DNA of 25,450 bases from Oscillospiraceae bacterium (lineage in GTDB: Bacteria > Bacillota > Clostridia > Saccharofermentanales > Saccharofermentanaceae), in the NCBI GenBank assembly GCA_902803695.1, contig CADCQX010000106.1, positions 1 through 25,450 of the forward strand. The letters run 5' to 3'. A program made the position numbers and the translations under genes. Shown in pieces: positions 7,165 to 14,689 of the stretch. Position 1 is the stretch's first letter, and each line of letters begins with the position of its first letter. The notes beneath the pieces were generated by a model, which did not search any database, was not told the DNA's origin, and was given only the letters and a program-made list of their open reading frames with translations.

Positions 7165-8478
7165 ATGAATAAGATTTTGGAAACTGAAAGATTAATACTC
7201 CGTGAGATGAGCATGGATGATCTTGAAGCTCTCTATAAGGTCCTGGGTGATCCTGATATCATGCAGCACTATCCGTACAGCTTTGATAAGGCAAGAGTCG
7301 TAGAGTGGATCGAGCGCAATATGAACCGTTATAGAAATGACGGATTCGGTCTTTGGGCTGTGTGTCTGAAGGAGACGGGGGAGATGATCGGCGACTGCGG
7401 ATTGACCCTTCAGAACATTGAAGGCGAGATGCTTCCCGAGATCGGATATCACATCAGAAAAGATCAGCAGCATAATGGCTACGCGAAGGAAGCAGCCGCT
7501 GCCGTGCGTGACTGGGCATTTCAGAATACCGGCTATCCTGCACTATATTCGTACTGCAAATACACTAACGAAGGTTCGATCAAAACGGCTGAATCCATCG
7601 GAATGTATTTTGAGAAAGAGTATCCGGATGATTCAAATAAGATCACACATGTATCGGTTCTCCATCGTGATGATCCGTATGGGATCTTATGCAGTGTTCC
7701 GGACAGTATCAGAAAGCATATAAGCGGAAAAAGGTACTCGACTGACGATATCGGAAAGTCGGGATCATCCATCTTTATCTTCGATAATATGGTATTAAAG
7801 ATCGTGGATTCCCGTAAGTATGATGAGGAATCCTCGGTACAGGTAATGCGCTGGCTTGAGGGAAAACTTCCTGCTCCGCAGGTTATCGTTTTCGAGAAGG
7901 ATACGGATCATCAGTACCTTCTTATGAGCAGGATCAGGGGAATGATGACCTGTGATGATTATTATATGGAGCATCCTGATGAGCTTTTTGAGATTCTGTC
8001 TGAGGCTTTAAAGATGCTCTGGAATGTGGATATCAGCGACTGTCCGAAGACCAGAGATATCGATGCCCGGCTTAAGGAAGCCAGATACCGCGTTGAGCAT
8101 GATATGGTGGACGTGGATGATTCCGAGCCTACGACCTATGGTGAAGGCGGATTCAAGGATCCTGAGGAGCTTCTTAAGTGGCTCGAGGATAATAAACCTG
8201 ACTATGAGCCCGTTTTATCCCACGGCGATCTCTGCCTTCCGAATATCCTTGTCGAGGATGGAAGGATAAGCGGATTTATCGATCTGGACGGCACGGCTGT
8301 CGGCGATAAATGGCAGGATATAGCGCTTTGCTACAGAAGCCTTAAGCATAATGCTGACGGGACTTTCGGAGGCAAGATATATCCCGATTTTGATCCCGCG
8401 AAGTTCTTCGACGTTCTTGGTATTAAGCCCGATTGGGATAAGATAAACTACTTTATCCTGCTGGACGAATTATTCTGA
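7165..8478 (+). CDS. Fusion: RimJ/L-like GNAT acetyltransferase + APH(3')-type aminoglycoside phosphotransferase
   Basis: This is one uninterrupted 437-residue frame. Residues 1-167 are a RimJ/RimL-type GNAT (LETERLILREM at the start; QHNGYAKEA as acetyl-CoA loop). Residues about 175-437 are an APH(3') kinase close to APH(3')-IIIa. The features are ATP-site Lys212 (VLKIVDS), WLEGKLPAP, DISDCP, the catalytic loop SHGDLCLPN with Asp355 and Asn360, Asp373 in FIDLDG, DKWQDIA, and a C-terminus FFDVLGIKPDW...ILLDELF nearly identical to APH(3')-IIIa as I remember it. All catalytic residues are present. The activity expected is 3'-O-phosphorylation of kanamycin/neomycin-type aminoglycosides; the GNAT half could acetylate an aminoglycoside or another amine. 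The bifunctional AAC(6')-APH(2'') enzyme is a precedent for the architecture, but with different family halves. The gene lies 18 bp after another GNAT gene and ends at a terminator. Confidence 0.9.
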   Translation: MNKILETERLILREMSMDDLEALYKVLGDPDIMQHYPYSFDKARVVEWIERNMNRYRNDGFGLWAVCLKETGEMIGDCGLTLQNIEGEMLPEIGYHIRKDQQHNGYAKEAAAAVRDWAFQNTGYPALYSYCKYTNEGSIKTAESIGMYFEKEYPDDSNKITHVSVLHRDDPYGILCSVPDSIRKHISGKRYSTDDIGKSGSSIFIFDNMVLKIVDSRKYDEESSVQVMRWLEGKLPAPQVIVFEKDTDHQYLLMSRIRGMMTCDDYYMEHPDELFEILSEALKMLWNVDISDCPKTRDIDARLKEARYRVEHDMVDVDDSEPTTYGEGGFKDPEELLKWLEDNKPDYEPVLSHGDLCLPNILVEDGRISGFIDLDGTAVGDKWQDIALCYRSLKHNADGTFGGKIYPDFDPAKFFDVLGIKPDWDKINYFILLDELF

Positions 8479-8492
8479 GATTATTACATGAG

Positions 8493-8525
8493 AAAAGGAC
8501 TGACTAAGTAAGTCAGTCCTTTTTG
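8493..8525. terminator. Bidirectional Rho-independent terminator
   Basis: AAAAGGACTGACT and AGTCAGTCCTTTT pair perfectly over 13 bp around AAGTA. T-runs occur on both strands, so it closes the fusion gene (plus) and the converging serine hydrolase gene (minus). Confidence 0.92.
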
Positions 8526-8529
8526 TTTA

Positions 8530-9519
8530 TCACTCCAATACCGGAAGGATCCTCTTTTCTATAAACTCCACTCTGTCAAAGATCAATGGCTTAAAGGTGC
8601 CCGTCATTCCGACAGATACGTCCTGTTCTTTGTTGACGTAGATGATGTTGCCGCTGTCACCGATCGCAGCGAAAACATCCCTTCCATCGAACGGTTTATA
8701 CCACAGATATCCGTAGTTCATGTTGCCGAACCTCTCGCCCAGCTTAAGGTGTGACGCGGTCATATCCTTCAGATATTCTTCTGATATGATCCTCTTTCTG
8801 TTATACATGCCGTCATTTACTACGAGCTCACCGAGCTTCGCGAGATCTCTGGCGGAGGAGCAAAGTCCCCATCCTGCGGTAACTCTGTCCATAGGGTCTG
8901 AGTACCACTCGTTCTTTCTCGGACTCTTGTTCATGAAGAAATCGAACTGATCTTCTTTGGAACTGTCGCCGTGCATAAAGTGCTCTGGGATCCCCAGCGG
9001 CAGGAACAGGTTCCTGTTCGCGAAATCGATGCATTTCTCTCCCGTGGCATTTTCGATGATCCCCGTAAGTATCTGGATACCGAGGGTAGCATACTTAAAC
9101 TCTCCCGTTATGCCCTTACGGCCGCCCAGCAAGTCCAGCACGGCCAGAGTCCAGTCTCCTGATGTACAGACCTTGGTCCATGGCTCGGAGCGGTATTTGT
9201 ACGGCGCCGTCATCGTGAGAAGATGCCTTACCGTTACGTCGTATATGGTCTTTTCTCCGCGCTTGACCTGATAGTCAGGGAAGAAGTCCAATACCTTCTG
9301 ATCAACGTCCCTAATGAAACCCTTATCGATGGCAATTCCCGCCAAAAGCGACATAACACCCTTGGTAACGGAATTGACGTTTACGGAATCATCTGTCTTA
9401 TATCCTCTCCAGCAGTCATCGAAAACGGTCTTTCCGCCCTTGATCGCATAGATCTGGCAGATATTGCTCTCGTTTCCGGTGCTTTCACTGATAAATCTGT
9501 GAAGTTGTTCTTTGTTCAC
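8530..9519 (-). CDS. Beta-lactamase-fold serine hydrolase (class C/EstB-like)
   Basis: This is a 329-residue member of the beta-lactamase/transpeptidase-like superfamily (PF00144-like), without a signal peptide. The nucleophile motif is SVTK (Ser50, Lys53). The second motif is Tyr143-Ala-Thr where YxN or YxS is usual, within EFKYATLGIQILTGIIENATGE. The third motif region reads AIGDSGN, unlike the HxG/KTG of true beta-lactamases. The fold is secure, but the altered second and third motifs and cytoplasmic location argue for an esterase or peptidase rather than antibiotic hydrolysis. It starts with GTG behind AGGAGG (8-nt spacing), and converges on the aminoglycoside phosphotransferase fusion gene with only a shared terminator between. 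Confidence 0.85.
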   Translation of the reverse strand: MNKEQLHRFISESTGNESNICQIYAIKGGKTVFDDCWRGYKTDDSVNVNSVTKGVMSLLAGIAIDKGFIRDVDQKVLDFFPDYQVKRGEKTIYDVTVRHLLTMTAPYKYRSEPWTKVCTSGDWTLAVLDLLGGRKGITGEFKYATLGIQILTGIIENATGEKCIDFANRNLFLPLGIPEHFMHGDSSKEDQFDFFMNKSPRKNEWYSDPMDRVTAGWGLCSSARDLAKLGELVVNDGMYNRKRIISEEYLKDMTASHLKLGERFGNMNYGYLWYKPFDGRDVFAAIGDSGNIIYVNKEQDVSVGMTGTFKPLIFDRVEFIEKRILPVLE

Positions 9520-9580
9520 TTGATAGCCTCCTGATGAGTTTTCGGACGTCCTGATATGAGGTTAAGTTAATTAAAAATTC

Positions 9581-9609
9581 TTTTCAAGAACTTTTTTATA
9601 GGTTATGAT
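9581..9609 (+). promoter_or_regulatory. Predicted sigma-A promoter of the leader-kinase transcript
   Basis: TTTTCA (9581-9586) and TATGAT (9604-9609) are separated by exactly 17 bp. Transcription would start near 9616, giving a short leader before the mini-ORF at 9638. Confidence 0.5.
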
Positions 9610-9637
9610 CTGTATGATCAAACAAGAGGAGAATACT

Positions 9638-9667
9638 ATGGTCGGGTTCACAAGATTTACCAGATAA
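9638..9667 (+). CDS. Putative 9-codon leader peptide MVGFTRFTR
   Basis: The short frame ATG...TAA is preceded by the near-ideal ribosome binding site AGAGGAG (9625-9631) with 6-nt spacing. It ends 7 nt before the first arm of an alternative stem set controlling the next gene's ribosome binding site. The size, strong initiation signal and position are those of regulatory leader peptides of inducible antibiotic-resistance genes such as the erm and cat leaders. The peptide repeats F-T-R twice. No function other than regulation is suggested. I do not recognise it as a known leader. Confidence 0.55.
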   Translation: MVGFTRFTR

Positions 9668-9673
9668 AATAAG

Positions 9674-9773
9674 CAGCATATTTCGTGAATAAATAGACGA
9701 ATGATCAGGGATAATGATCTTTGATCCTTAATATGCTGTCTGATGACAAGTTTTTATTTTCAATATTAAGGAG
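9674..9773 (+). promoter_or_regulatory. Predicted translational attenuator with mutually exclusive stems
   Basis: Segment 1, CAGCATATT (9674-9682), pairs perfectly with AATATGCTG (9730-9738). The overlapping segment 2, TCCTTAATAT (9725-9734), pairs perfectly over 10 bp with ATATTAAGGA (9763-9772), which contains most of the kinase gene's Shine-Dalgarno AAGGAG (9768-9773). The two pairings share 9730-9734 and cannot coexist: the first leaves the ribosome binding site open, the second closes it. A weaker pairing, TTCAC in the leader ORF (9647-9651) with GTGAA (9685-9689), could link leader translation to the switch. Pairings are read directly; the regulatory direction is inferred. Confidence 0.6.
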
Positions 9774-9781
9774 AAATCATT

Positions 9782-10411
9782 ATGGATTCAGAAATATATT
9801 ATTTTATCGGAACTGCATATGCAGGTAAGTCTACCATGGTAAAGAGATTTGCCGAGAAGTATCACGGCATCGAATGCAGGGAGAACTATCACGATGTTCT
9901 CATGGATTCTCTTGATAAGAACGAGTTCCCCAACATCTGCTACTTAAGAGACATGAAGGACTGGCATCAGTTCGTAACAAGGACTCCGGATGAGTATTTA
10001 AAGTGGGTCAATGATACGGCAAAGGAATGCGAGATCCTGGAACTTCGTATACTGGAAGACCTTAAGAAGCAGGGAGGGAAGATCTTTGTTGACTCGAATA
10101 TCTGCATTGAGACCTTAAAGAAGATCTCGGACGAGGACCATGTGATCGTTATGGTCACGGATCCTATGGTGTCGGTCAACAGATTTTTTGACAGGCCTGA
10201 TAAGGAAAAGCAGTTTTTGTATCAGCAGCTTCTGAAGGAAGATGATCCTGAGGCGGCACTGGAGAATTTCAGGCAGATCCTTATCAAGATCAACTCCAGA
10301 GAAAGCTACGAGGAATTCTTGAGATCGGGATTTAAGGTCATAGAGAGGGATGACAGCAGGTCCGTTGAAGAGACCATGAGCATTATCGAAGATATGCTTA
10401 AGTTACGATAA
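9782..10411 (+). CDS. P-loop kinase/NTPase of unknown substrate, leader-controlled
   Basis: The 209-residue protein begins with a Walker A loop GTAYAGKST (residues 10-18) after a beta strand YYFI, typical of small P-loop kinases (AAA_33/zeta-toxin/chloramphenicol-phosphotransferase-like group). FVDSN with Asp104 is the likely Walker B or base region. RFFDRPDKEKQ (from about residue 137) resembles an arginine-rich LID. The rest is helical and acidic, with no fused domain and no signal peptide. The gene stands alone between a promoter with a leader ORF and a bidirectional terminator. Its neighbours include antibiotic-modifying-type enzymes, and its mRNA carries an attenuator-like leader, so it may phosphorylate an antibiotic or a translation component. 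That is inference from context; the substrate cannot be read from sequence. Confidence 0.75.
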   Translation: MDSEIYYFIGTAYAGKSTMVKRFAEKYHGIECRENYHDVLMDSLDKNEFPNICYLRDMKDWHQFVTRTPDEYLKWVNDTAKECEILELRILEDLKKQGGKIFVDSNICIETLKKISDEDHVIVMVTDPMVSVNRFFDRPDKEKQFLYQQLLKEDDPEAALENFRQILIKINSRESYEEFLRSGFKVIERDDSRSVEETMSIIEDMLKLR

Positions 10412-10423
10412 GAGCATAAAAAG

Positions 10424-10457
10424 AGCCCCTGAGCATCAACTCAGGGGCTTGTTCTTG
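10424..10457. terminator. Bidirectional terminator between the kinase and coiled-coil genes
   Basis: AGCCCCTGAG and CTCAGGGGCT form a perfect 10-bp stem with loop CATCAA. The plus strand continues TTGTTCTTGTTT; the minus strand continues CTTTTT. The two genes converge here. Confidence 0.88.
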
Positions 10458-10465
10458 TTTGATTA

Positions 10466-11677
10466 TCAGCTGTTAACAACTTCGTCTGCCATTGGAAGTG
10501 GCGGTGCTGACATGCTGTCAGGATTGCTGTTAGGGAACTGAAGTGCTGCAGTCTCCTTAGCGAGCTGCTCAGCCTTTCTTGCTTCCTCAGCTGCCGCTTC
10601 TGCTGCTGCCTTAGCTTCTTCTTCGAGCTTACGGGCTGCCTCGATAGCTTCCTGAGCTCTCTTAGCTGCTGCTTCGGCCTTTTCCTTAGCCTTATCAGCT
10701 GCTGCCTTAGCAGCTTCCTGAGCCTTCTCTGAAGCGATCCTGTTGTCTTCCTCGATCTTCTTCTTGTTAGCGATCTCGTACTCTTCTTCAGCCTTCTTGG
10801 TGTTCTCTTTAGCTTCCTCGAGCTTAGCGTTAGAACTCTTAACGAGCTCCTCAGCGTGCTCACAGGAATTCTTAGCCTCTTGCTCGAACTCCTCTGCAGC
10901 TTTTCTGGCCTTTTCTTCAGCTCTCTTAGCTGCGAGTTTTGTATCCTGAGCGGATTTCTTCTGTGTAGCGAGCTTCAAAGCTTCCTGAGCCTTCTCTGCT
11001 GCTTCTCTTGCGATAAGATCAGCCTTCTTAGCTTCTGCCTGAGCAAGTTCAGCTGCCTCGAGAGCCTCGTTGTATTCCTTCTCGGCTAATTCAGCTGCAT
11101 CTGCAGCCTCTTTCTCGGACTTGATAGCTGCCTGAAGAACTTCAGTGGACTTAGTAACTGCCTGTCTTGCTTCTTCAGCCTTGGAAGCTGCGATCTCAGC
11201 ATCTCTTGTAAGACGTGTCTCACGGTTCTTAGCCTGATCCAATTCGAACTTAGCCTTCTCAGCTGCGATAGTAGCAGGTGTCTTATTCTTGTTATAAGAC
11301 TTGCCTACATACTCTGTATCGTCTGAGAGCGATGCCTGAGCACGATTGATCGACAGCTCCGGCGGACGCTTGATAGGTGTATGTTGATTTGAAGAATGGA
11401 TCTTATCAGAATCTCTGTTGGACTTATCGAGTGGTCTGAACGCACTGTTCTGTGTCGTTGTAGACGATGATGAAGAAGAGGACTTTCTAGTCTCCTCCCA
11501 AGCCTTACGAGCCTCTACCTGAGCTCTAGCTGCTGCTGCACGCTCACGAGCTGCCTCCATAGCCGCCTGATTGCGGTCTGTTGAAGCTGATGTACTCGAT
11601 CCGTTACCGTATCCGGCACCGGAAGAACCGTACTTCGCACTCTTATTTCCTTTAAAAGCATCTAAAATTCCAGCCAT
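10466..11677 (-). CDS. Ala/Glu/Lys-rich long coiled-coil protein
   Basis: This is a 403-residue soluble protein with no signal peptide or membrane segment. The N-terminal 35 residues (MAGILDAFKG, then Gly/Ser-rich) precede a short charged helix (about 38-65), a poly-Ser run followed by TTT (about 67-75) and a polar linker to about 135. A continuous heptad-like coiled coil of Ala, Glu, Lys and Gln follows (about 137-380). The C-terminus is Pro-rich. The composition resembles TolA or late-embryogenesis-type repeats and gives unreliable homology. Low-complexity DNA here opens long shadow frames on both strands, but only this one has a ribosome binding site (AGGGGTG) and a strong promoter. A structural or scaffold role is possible; no function is assigned. 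Confidence 0.8.
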   Translation of the reverse strand: MAGILDAFKGNKSAKYGSSGAGYGNGSSTSASTDRNQAAMEAARERAAAARAQVEARKAWEETRKSSSSSSSTTTQNSAFRPLDKSNRDSDKIHSSNQHTPIKRPPELSINRAQASLSDDTEYVGKSYNKNKTPATIAAEKAKFELDQAKNRETRLTRDAEIAASKAEEARQAVTKSTEVLQAAIKSEKEAADAAELAEKEYNEALEAAELAQAEAKKADLIAREAAEKAQEALKLATQKKSAQDTKLAAKRAEEKARKAAEEFEQEAKNSCEHAEELVKSSNAKLEEAKENTKKAEEEYEIANKKKIEEDNRIASEKAQEAAKAAADKAKEKAEAAAKRAQEAIEAARKLEEEAKAAAEAAAEEARKAEQLAKETAALQFPNSNPDSMSAPPLPMADEVVNS

Positions 11678-12016
11678 AACGCACCCCTGCTAAAATTTCA
11701 AAGTAAAATAACACTTATATATAGTCGAATTATACATTGTGTAACAAAGTGATTTCAAGTCTATTGCACAAAGTAAGTCAATAATATTCGAAAAAAACTG
11801 ATAAATTTATACAAAATTGTAAGGTTAAATACTAGTAAACAGATTTAAGGCCATTGAAAATCACAATCAAAGAAATTTGCGTTTTTCTCTCGTTACAATA
11901 GATGTAGTCCGAATAAGAGCGATATGTCGGAATATATACAGTTTTAAAATTTACTAACCTATATTAGAATGGAACTTGCATTAAATGCACTAATGGAATA
12001 ATGGGAGGTACAAAAA
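11678..12016. other. AT-rich divergent intergenic region
   Basis: The 339 bp between the coiled-coil gene (minus) and the lipoprotein gene (plus) contain no credible frame. The left side holds a strong minus-strand promoter (annotated separately). The right side has AT-rich candidates for the lipoprotein gene, such as TATATT/TAGAAT near 11962-11970, without a convincing -35. GGGAGG at 12003-12008 is the lipoprotein ribosome binding site. No riboswitch or repeat was recognised. Confidence 0.6.
11729..11758 (-). promoter_or_regulatory. Strong predicted sigma-A promoter of the coiled-coil gene
   Basis: On the minus strand, TTGAAA (11758-11753) and a consensus TATAAT (11734-11729) are separated by 18 bp, about 50 bp upstream of the coiled-coil start codon. 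Five of six -35 bases and all -10 bases match consensus. Confidence 0.7.
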
Positions 12017-12646
12017 ATGAAAAGAAAGATTGCAGCATTACTAATGTCAGGTGTTATGGTGGCGGGGCTTTGCTCCTGCAGCATGCTTCAGACGAGCAAG
12101 TTCACCCAGAAGAAGGTTACCAAATTCCTTGAAGAGGAACTGGATGCCGAGGAGATCGACGGAGACGATATGATCGATGCGCTGGATGAGCATGATGTAA
12201 AAGAATTTAAGAAAGGCGAGTGGGCTTCCCTGGACAAGAAACAGACCAAGAACGCCTACAAGGCTTGTGACCTTGAAGCATATTTCAGTTCCATCAAGGA
12301 CGCTGACTCATCAGTAGCGTATATGTATTCCAAGCAGAGTGATAAAGGTTATAAAGCAGTATGGGTAATGTCCCTTGCGTTCACGAACAAGGATGATATC
12401 GACGATTTCTTCGACGAAACTCTTGACCAGTGGGATGATCTTTCCGATTATTATCCGGATTTTGATACCGAGGAAGAAGACGATTACATCATGGCTTACT
12501 TCTATAGCTACGGCAACGCATTCTACCTTGGAGCTTACAGGAGCGGTAATAACGTTCTTCTGACGCTCGTTAACAATGAAGATGATACATTGGACGATAT
12601 GTGCGATTATTTCGAGATCGAGAGTCCTACTTCTCTTGAAGATTGA
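12017..12646 (+). CDS. Acidic lipoprotein, unknown function
   Basis: The 209-residue protein starts with MKRK, a hydrophobic segment and a lipobox LCSC with Cys21, so it should be membrane-anchored and face outward. The mature part is very acidic (EEELDAEEIDGDDMIDALDE and TEEEDD runs) with many aromatic residues. I recognise no enzymatic motif. It is preceded by GGGAGG with 8-nt spacing and followed by its own terminator, so it is probably monocistronic. The two-component genes start about 100 bp downstream, which would fit a cell-envelope stress function, but nothing else links them. Confidence 0.82.
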   Translation: MKRKIAALLMSGVMVAGLCSCSMLQTSKFTQKKVTKFLEEELDAEEIDGDDMIDALDEHDVKEFKKGEWASLDKKQTKNAYKACDLEAYFSSIKDADSSVAYMYSKQSDKGYKAVWVMSLAFTNKDDIDDFFDETLDQWDDLSDYYPDFDTEEEDDYIMAYFYSYGNAFYLGAYRSGNNVLLTLVNNEDDTLDDMCDYFEIESPTSLED

Positions 12647-12671
12647 TCGCTTTTTCGAAAAAGATACTCTT

Positions 12672-12704
12672 ACAGCTTCGGGTCTAAAGCCCGGAGCTGT
12701 TTTT
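12672..12704 (+). terminator. Rho-independent terminator after the lipoprotein gene
   Basis: ACAGCTTCGGG and CCCGGAGCTGT pair over 11 bp (one G-U) around a 7-nt loop, followed by TTTT. Confidence 0.87.
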
Positions 12705-12746
12705 ATGATAAAATGTTATAGGTTTTATTGTGTTGAGGTGCATATA

Positions 12747-13439
12747 ATGAAGTACGATTGTTTGATAATAGATGACGAGAAAGTTCTCGCTGACAATACC
12801 TGTGAATATTTCAATATGTTCGATGTTAAGACAAAGGCGCTCTACAGCATGGTCGAGACATTGGAATTCTTCAAGGAGAACGAGGCATCGCTTATTCTTC
12901 TGGACATCAATCTGGGTGACGGCAGCGGCTTTGAGCTTTGTAAGCACATAAGGACGACGATGAACGTCCCGATCCTTTTCGTATCCGCGAGAAATACCGA
13001 TGATGACAAGATAATCGCTCTTAATATCGGAGGCGATGATTATATCGAGAAGCCTTATTCCCTGGGCGTTATCCTCGCCAAGGTCAAGGTTATGCTGAAA
13101 AGATTCGGAAACGCTGTTGAGACCGTAAAGCCGGATGTTTTCGAGGACGGAAAGCTTAAGGTCGACCTCAAGAACAGGACCGTTCATGTAGATGGTGACG
13201 AGAAGAAGCTTACGAGCATGGAATTCTCTCTTCTTGCTTATCTTATCGAAAACAATAACCGTCTCATCACGAAGTCGGAGCTTTTTGACAACGTGTGGAA
13301 GGACAAGTTCACGTCCGACGGAACCTTAAACGTTCACATAAGAAAGCTCCGCGAAGCAATTGAGGATGATCCGAAAAATCCGAAGCGTATCCAGACTGTC
13401 TGGAAAGAAGGATACAAATATATAAAAGGTGACGCGTAA
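12747..13439 (+). CDS. OmpR-family response regulator
   Basis: With the start at 12747 (GAGGTG 7 nt upstream) the protein is 230 residues, the normal OmpR/PhoB length. A longer frame upstream crosses the terminator and is discounted. The receiver domain (1-120) has acidic residues Asp9 and Asp10, phosphoacceptor Asp53 in LLDINL, the VSARN Ser, and Lys103 in IEKPYS. The C-terminal winged-helix domain (about 133-228) shows LTSMEFSLLAYLIEN and VHIRKLREAIEDDP followed by a GYKY ending. Its stop overlaps the kinase start by one base (TAATG). It most likely controls the ABC transporter genes that follow; four phased TTAA half-sites lie at their promoter. Confidence 0.95.
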   Translation: MKYDCLIIDDEKVLADNTCEYFNMFDVKTKALYSMVETLEFFKENEASLILLDINLGDGSGFELCKHIRTTMNVPILFVSARNTDDDKIIALNIGGDDYIEKPYSLGVILAKVKVMLKRFGNAVETVKPDVFEDGKLKVDLKNRTVHVDGDEKKLTSMEFSLLAYLIENNNRLITKSELFDNVWKDKFTSDGTLNVHIRKLREAIEDDPKNPKRIQTVWKEGYKYIKGDA

Positions 13440-14689
13440 TGAGAAGCAAGACTTTCGTTATAGTCATCATAATCGTTTTCATTATCGAAGCATCACTCAC
13501 TGCTTTGTTTCTTCGTAAAGCTCAGAATGTTGAGCAGGACAATATCCTCATAAACCACTGTCTTAAGACCGTTGAAGAAAACTACGGAAACGAAGATGCT
13601 TATCCTTCGGATCTTTCCTACAGCCTTATCGATAATGAAGGAAATGTCATCTACACAAATGGTGAAGATGTTTCTCTTACCATAAGTGAAGCGATCAAGA
13701 GAAATGATACGATCCTTGATGTATCGTCCAATGGCGAGCTAAAGGGACACATGATCTTCCGTAATACAACAGTGGACCGTATCAACGGCTGGAGAAGGAA
13801 TATTGCAATTACCGTAATCGTCAGTTCCGTCTTGCAGGCGGGATTGATCCTTTCGTACTATTTCTATCTTCGTAAGACTATCACGGAACCGTTCAATAAA
13901 CTCTCTTCATTTGCTGAACGCGTTGCAGGAGGCGATCTGGACGTTCCTCTTGATCTTGATAGAAAACACGTATTCGGAAGCTTTACTGAAGCGTTCGATC
14001 TCATGAGGACCGAACTTAAGAAATCACGTGCCTCTGAGAAGGCTGCCAACGATGCTAAAAAAGAGATGGTAGCGAAGCTCTCACACGATATCAAGACTCC
14101 TGTCGCGTCGATAAAATCCGCTTCCGAATTCGGTTATGAACTCTCAAATGACGAGAAGATAAAAGAGAGATTTAATTCGATCAATATCAAAGCTGATGAA
14201 CTTACTGTCCTTGTTGATAATCTTTTCAGTTCCAGCGTAAGCGATGCGACTGAGATCAGTGTCGATCCGGGAGAGAACAGTTCTCAGAGTATATATGATG
14301 CGATACGCAATGCGGATTATCTTAAAAGAGTCAAGGAATTTAAGATCCCGGAGTGCAAGGTATTTACTGATAAACTCAGGATCCAGCAGGCGTTCGATAA
14401 TGTCTTCATCAATTCTTATAAATACGCAGATACGGATATAACCGTTGATGCGATACTCGAAGACGGATATCTTAAGGTTTCTGTCAGAGACTTCGGTCCG
14501 GGCGTTACAGATGAAGAGATCTCCGTTCTTAAGGAGAAGTATAAGAGAGGCGAGAACAGTAAAGGAAAAGACGGAGCGGGCTTAGGTCTTTATCTTACAT
14601 CCTATTTCCTTAAGAGCATGGACGGCGATATCTTCGTCACCAACGAAGATCCGGGATTAAAGGTTCTCTTCCTTATCCGGACGATTTAA
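13439..14689 (+). CDS. HAMP-domain sensor histidine kinase
   Basis: The 416-residue protein has TM1 at about 5-25, an extracytoplasmic sensor of about 95 residues, TM2 at about 122-143 and a HAMP linker (ITEPFNKLSSFAERVAGGDL). The dimerisation/phosphoacceptor helix contains LSHDIKTPVASIKS (His216). The ATPase domain has the N box FDNVFINSYKYAD, G1 DFGPG and G2 GAGLGLYLT. The sizable sensor domain distinguishes it from the intramembrane-sensing BceS kinases, which have almost no external loop, although the downstream genes form an ABC pair as in bce-type modules. The last codons overlap the first TTAA half-site of the downstream operator. Confidence 0.95.
   Translation: MRSKTFVIVIIIVFIIEASLTALFLRKAQNVEQDNILINHCLKTVEENYGNEDAYPSDLSYSLIDNEGNVIYTNGEDVSLTISEAIKRNDTILDVSSNGELKGHMIFRNTTVDRINGWRRNIAITVIVSSVLQAGLILSYYFYLRKTITEPFNKLSSFAERVAGGDLDVPLDLDRKHVFGSFTEAFDLMRTELKKSRASEKAANDAKKEMVAKLSHDIKTPVASIKSASEFGYELSNDEKIKERFNSINIKADELTVLVDNLFSSSVSDATEISVDPGENSSQSIYDAIRNADYLKRVKEFKIPECKVFTDKLRIQQAFDNVFINSYKYADTDITVDAILEDGYLKVSVRDFGPGVTDEEISVLKEKYKRGENSKGKDGAGLGLYLTSYFLKSMDGDIFVTNEDPGLKVLFLIRTI

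Noticed and set aside
8530..9519. Serine hydrolase as a true beta-lactamase
   Set aside because: Only the SxxK motif is canonical; the YxN and KTG/HxG motifs are altered and there is no signal peptide.
10441..11089. Long overlapping frames on both strands in the Ala/Glu/Lys coiled-coil gene
   Set aside because: They are low-complexity shadows (Arg/Lys- or Ser/Leu-rich) without ribosome binding sites; the minus-strand 403-residue frame has promoter, RBS and sensible composition.
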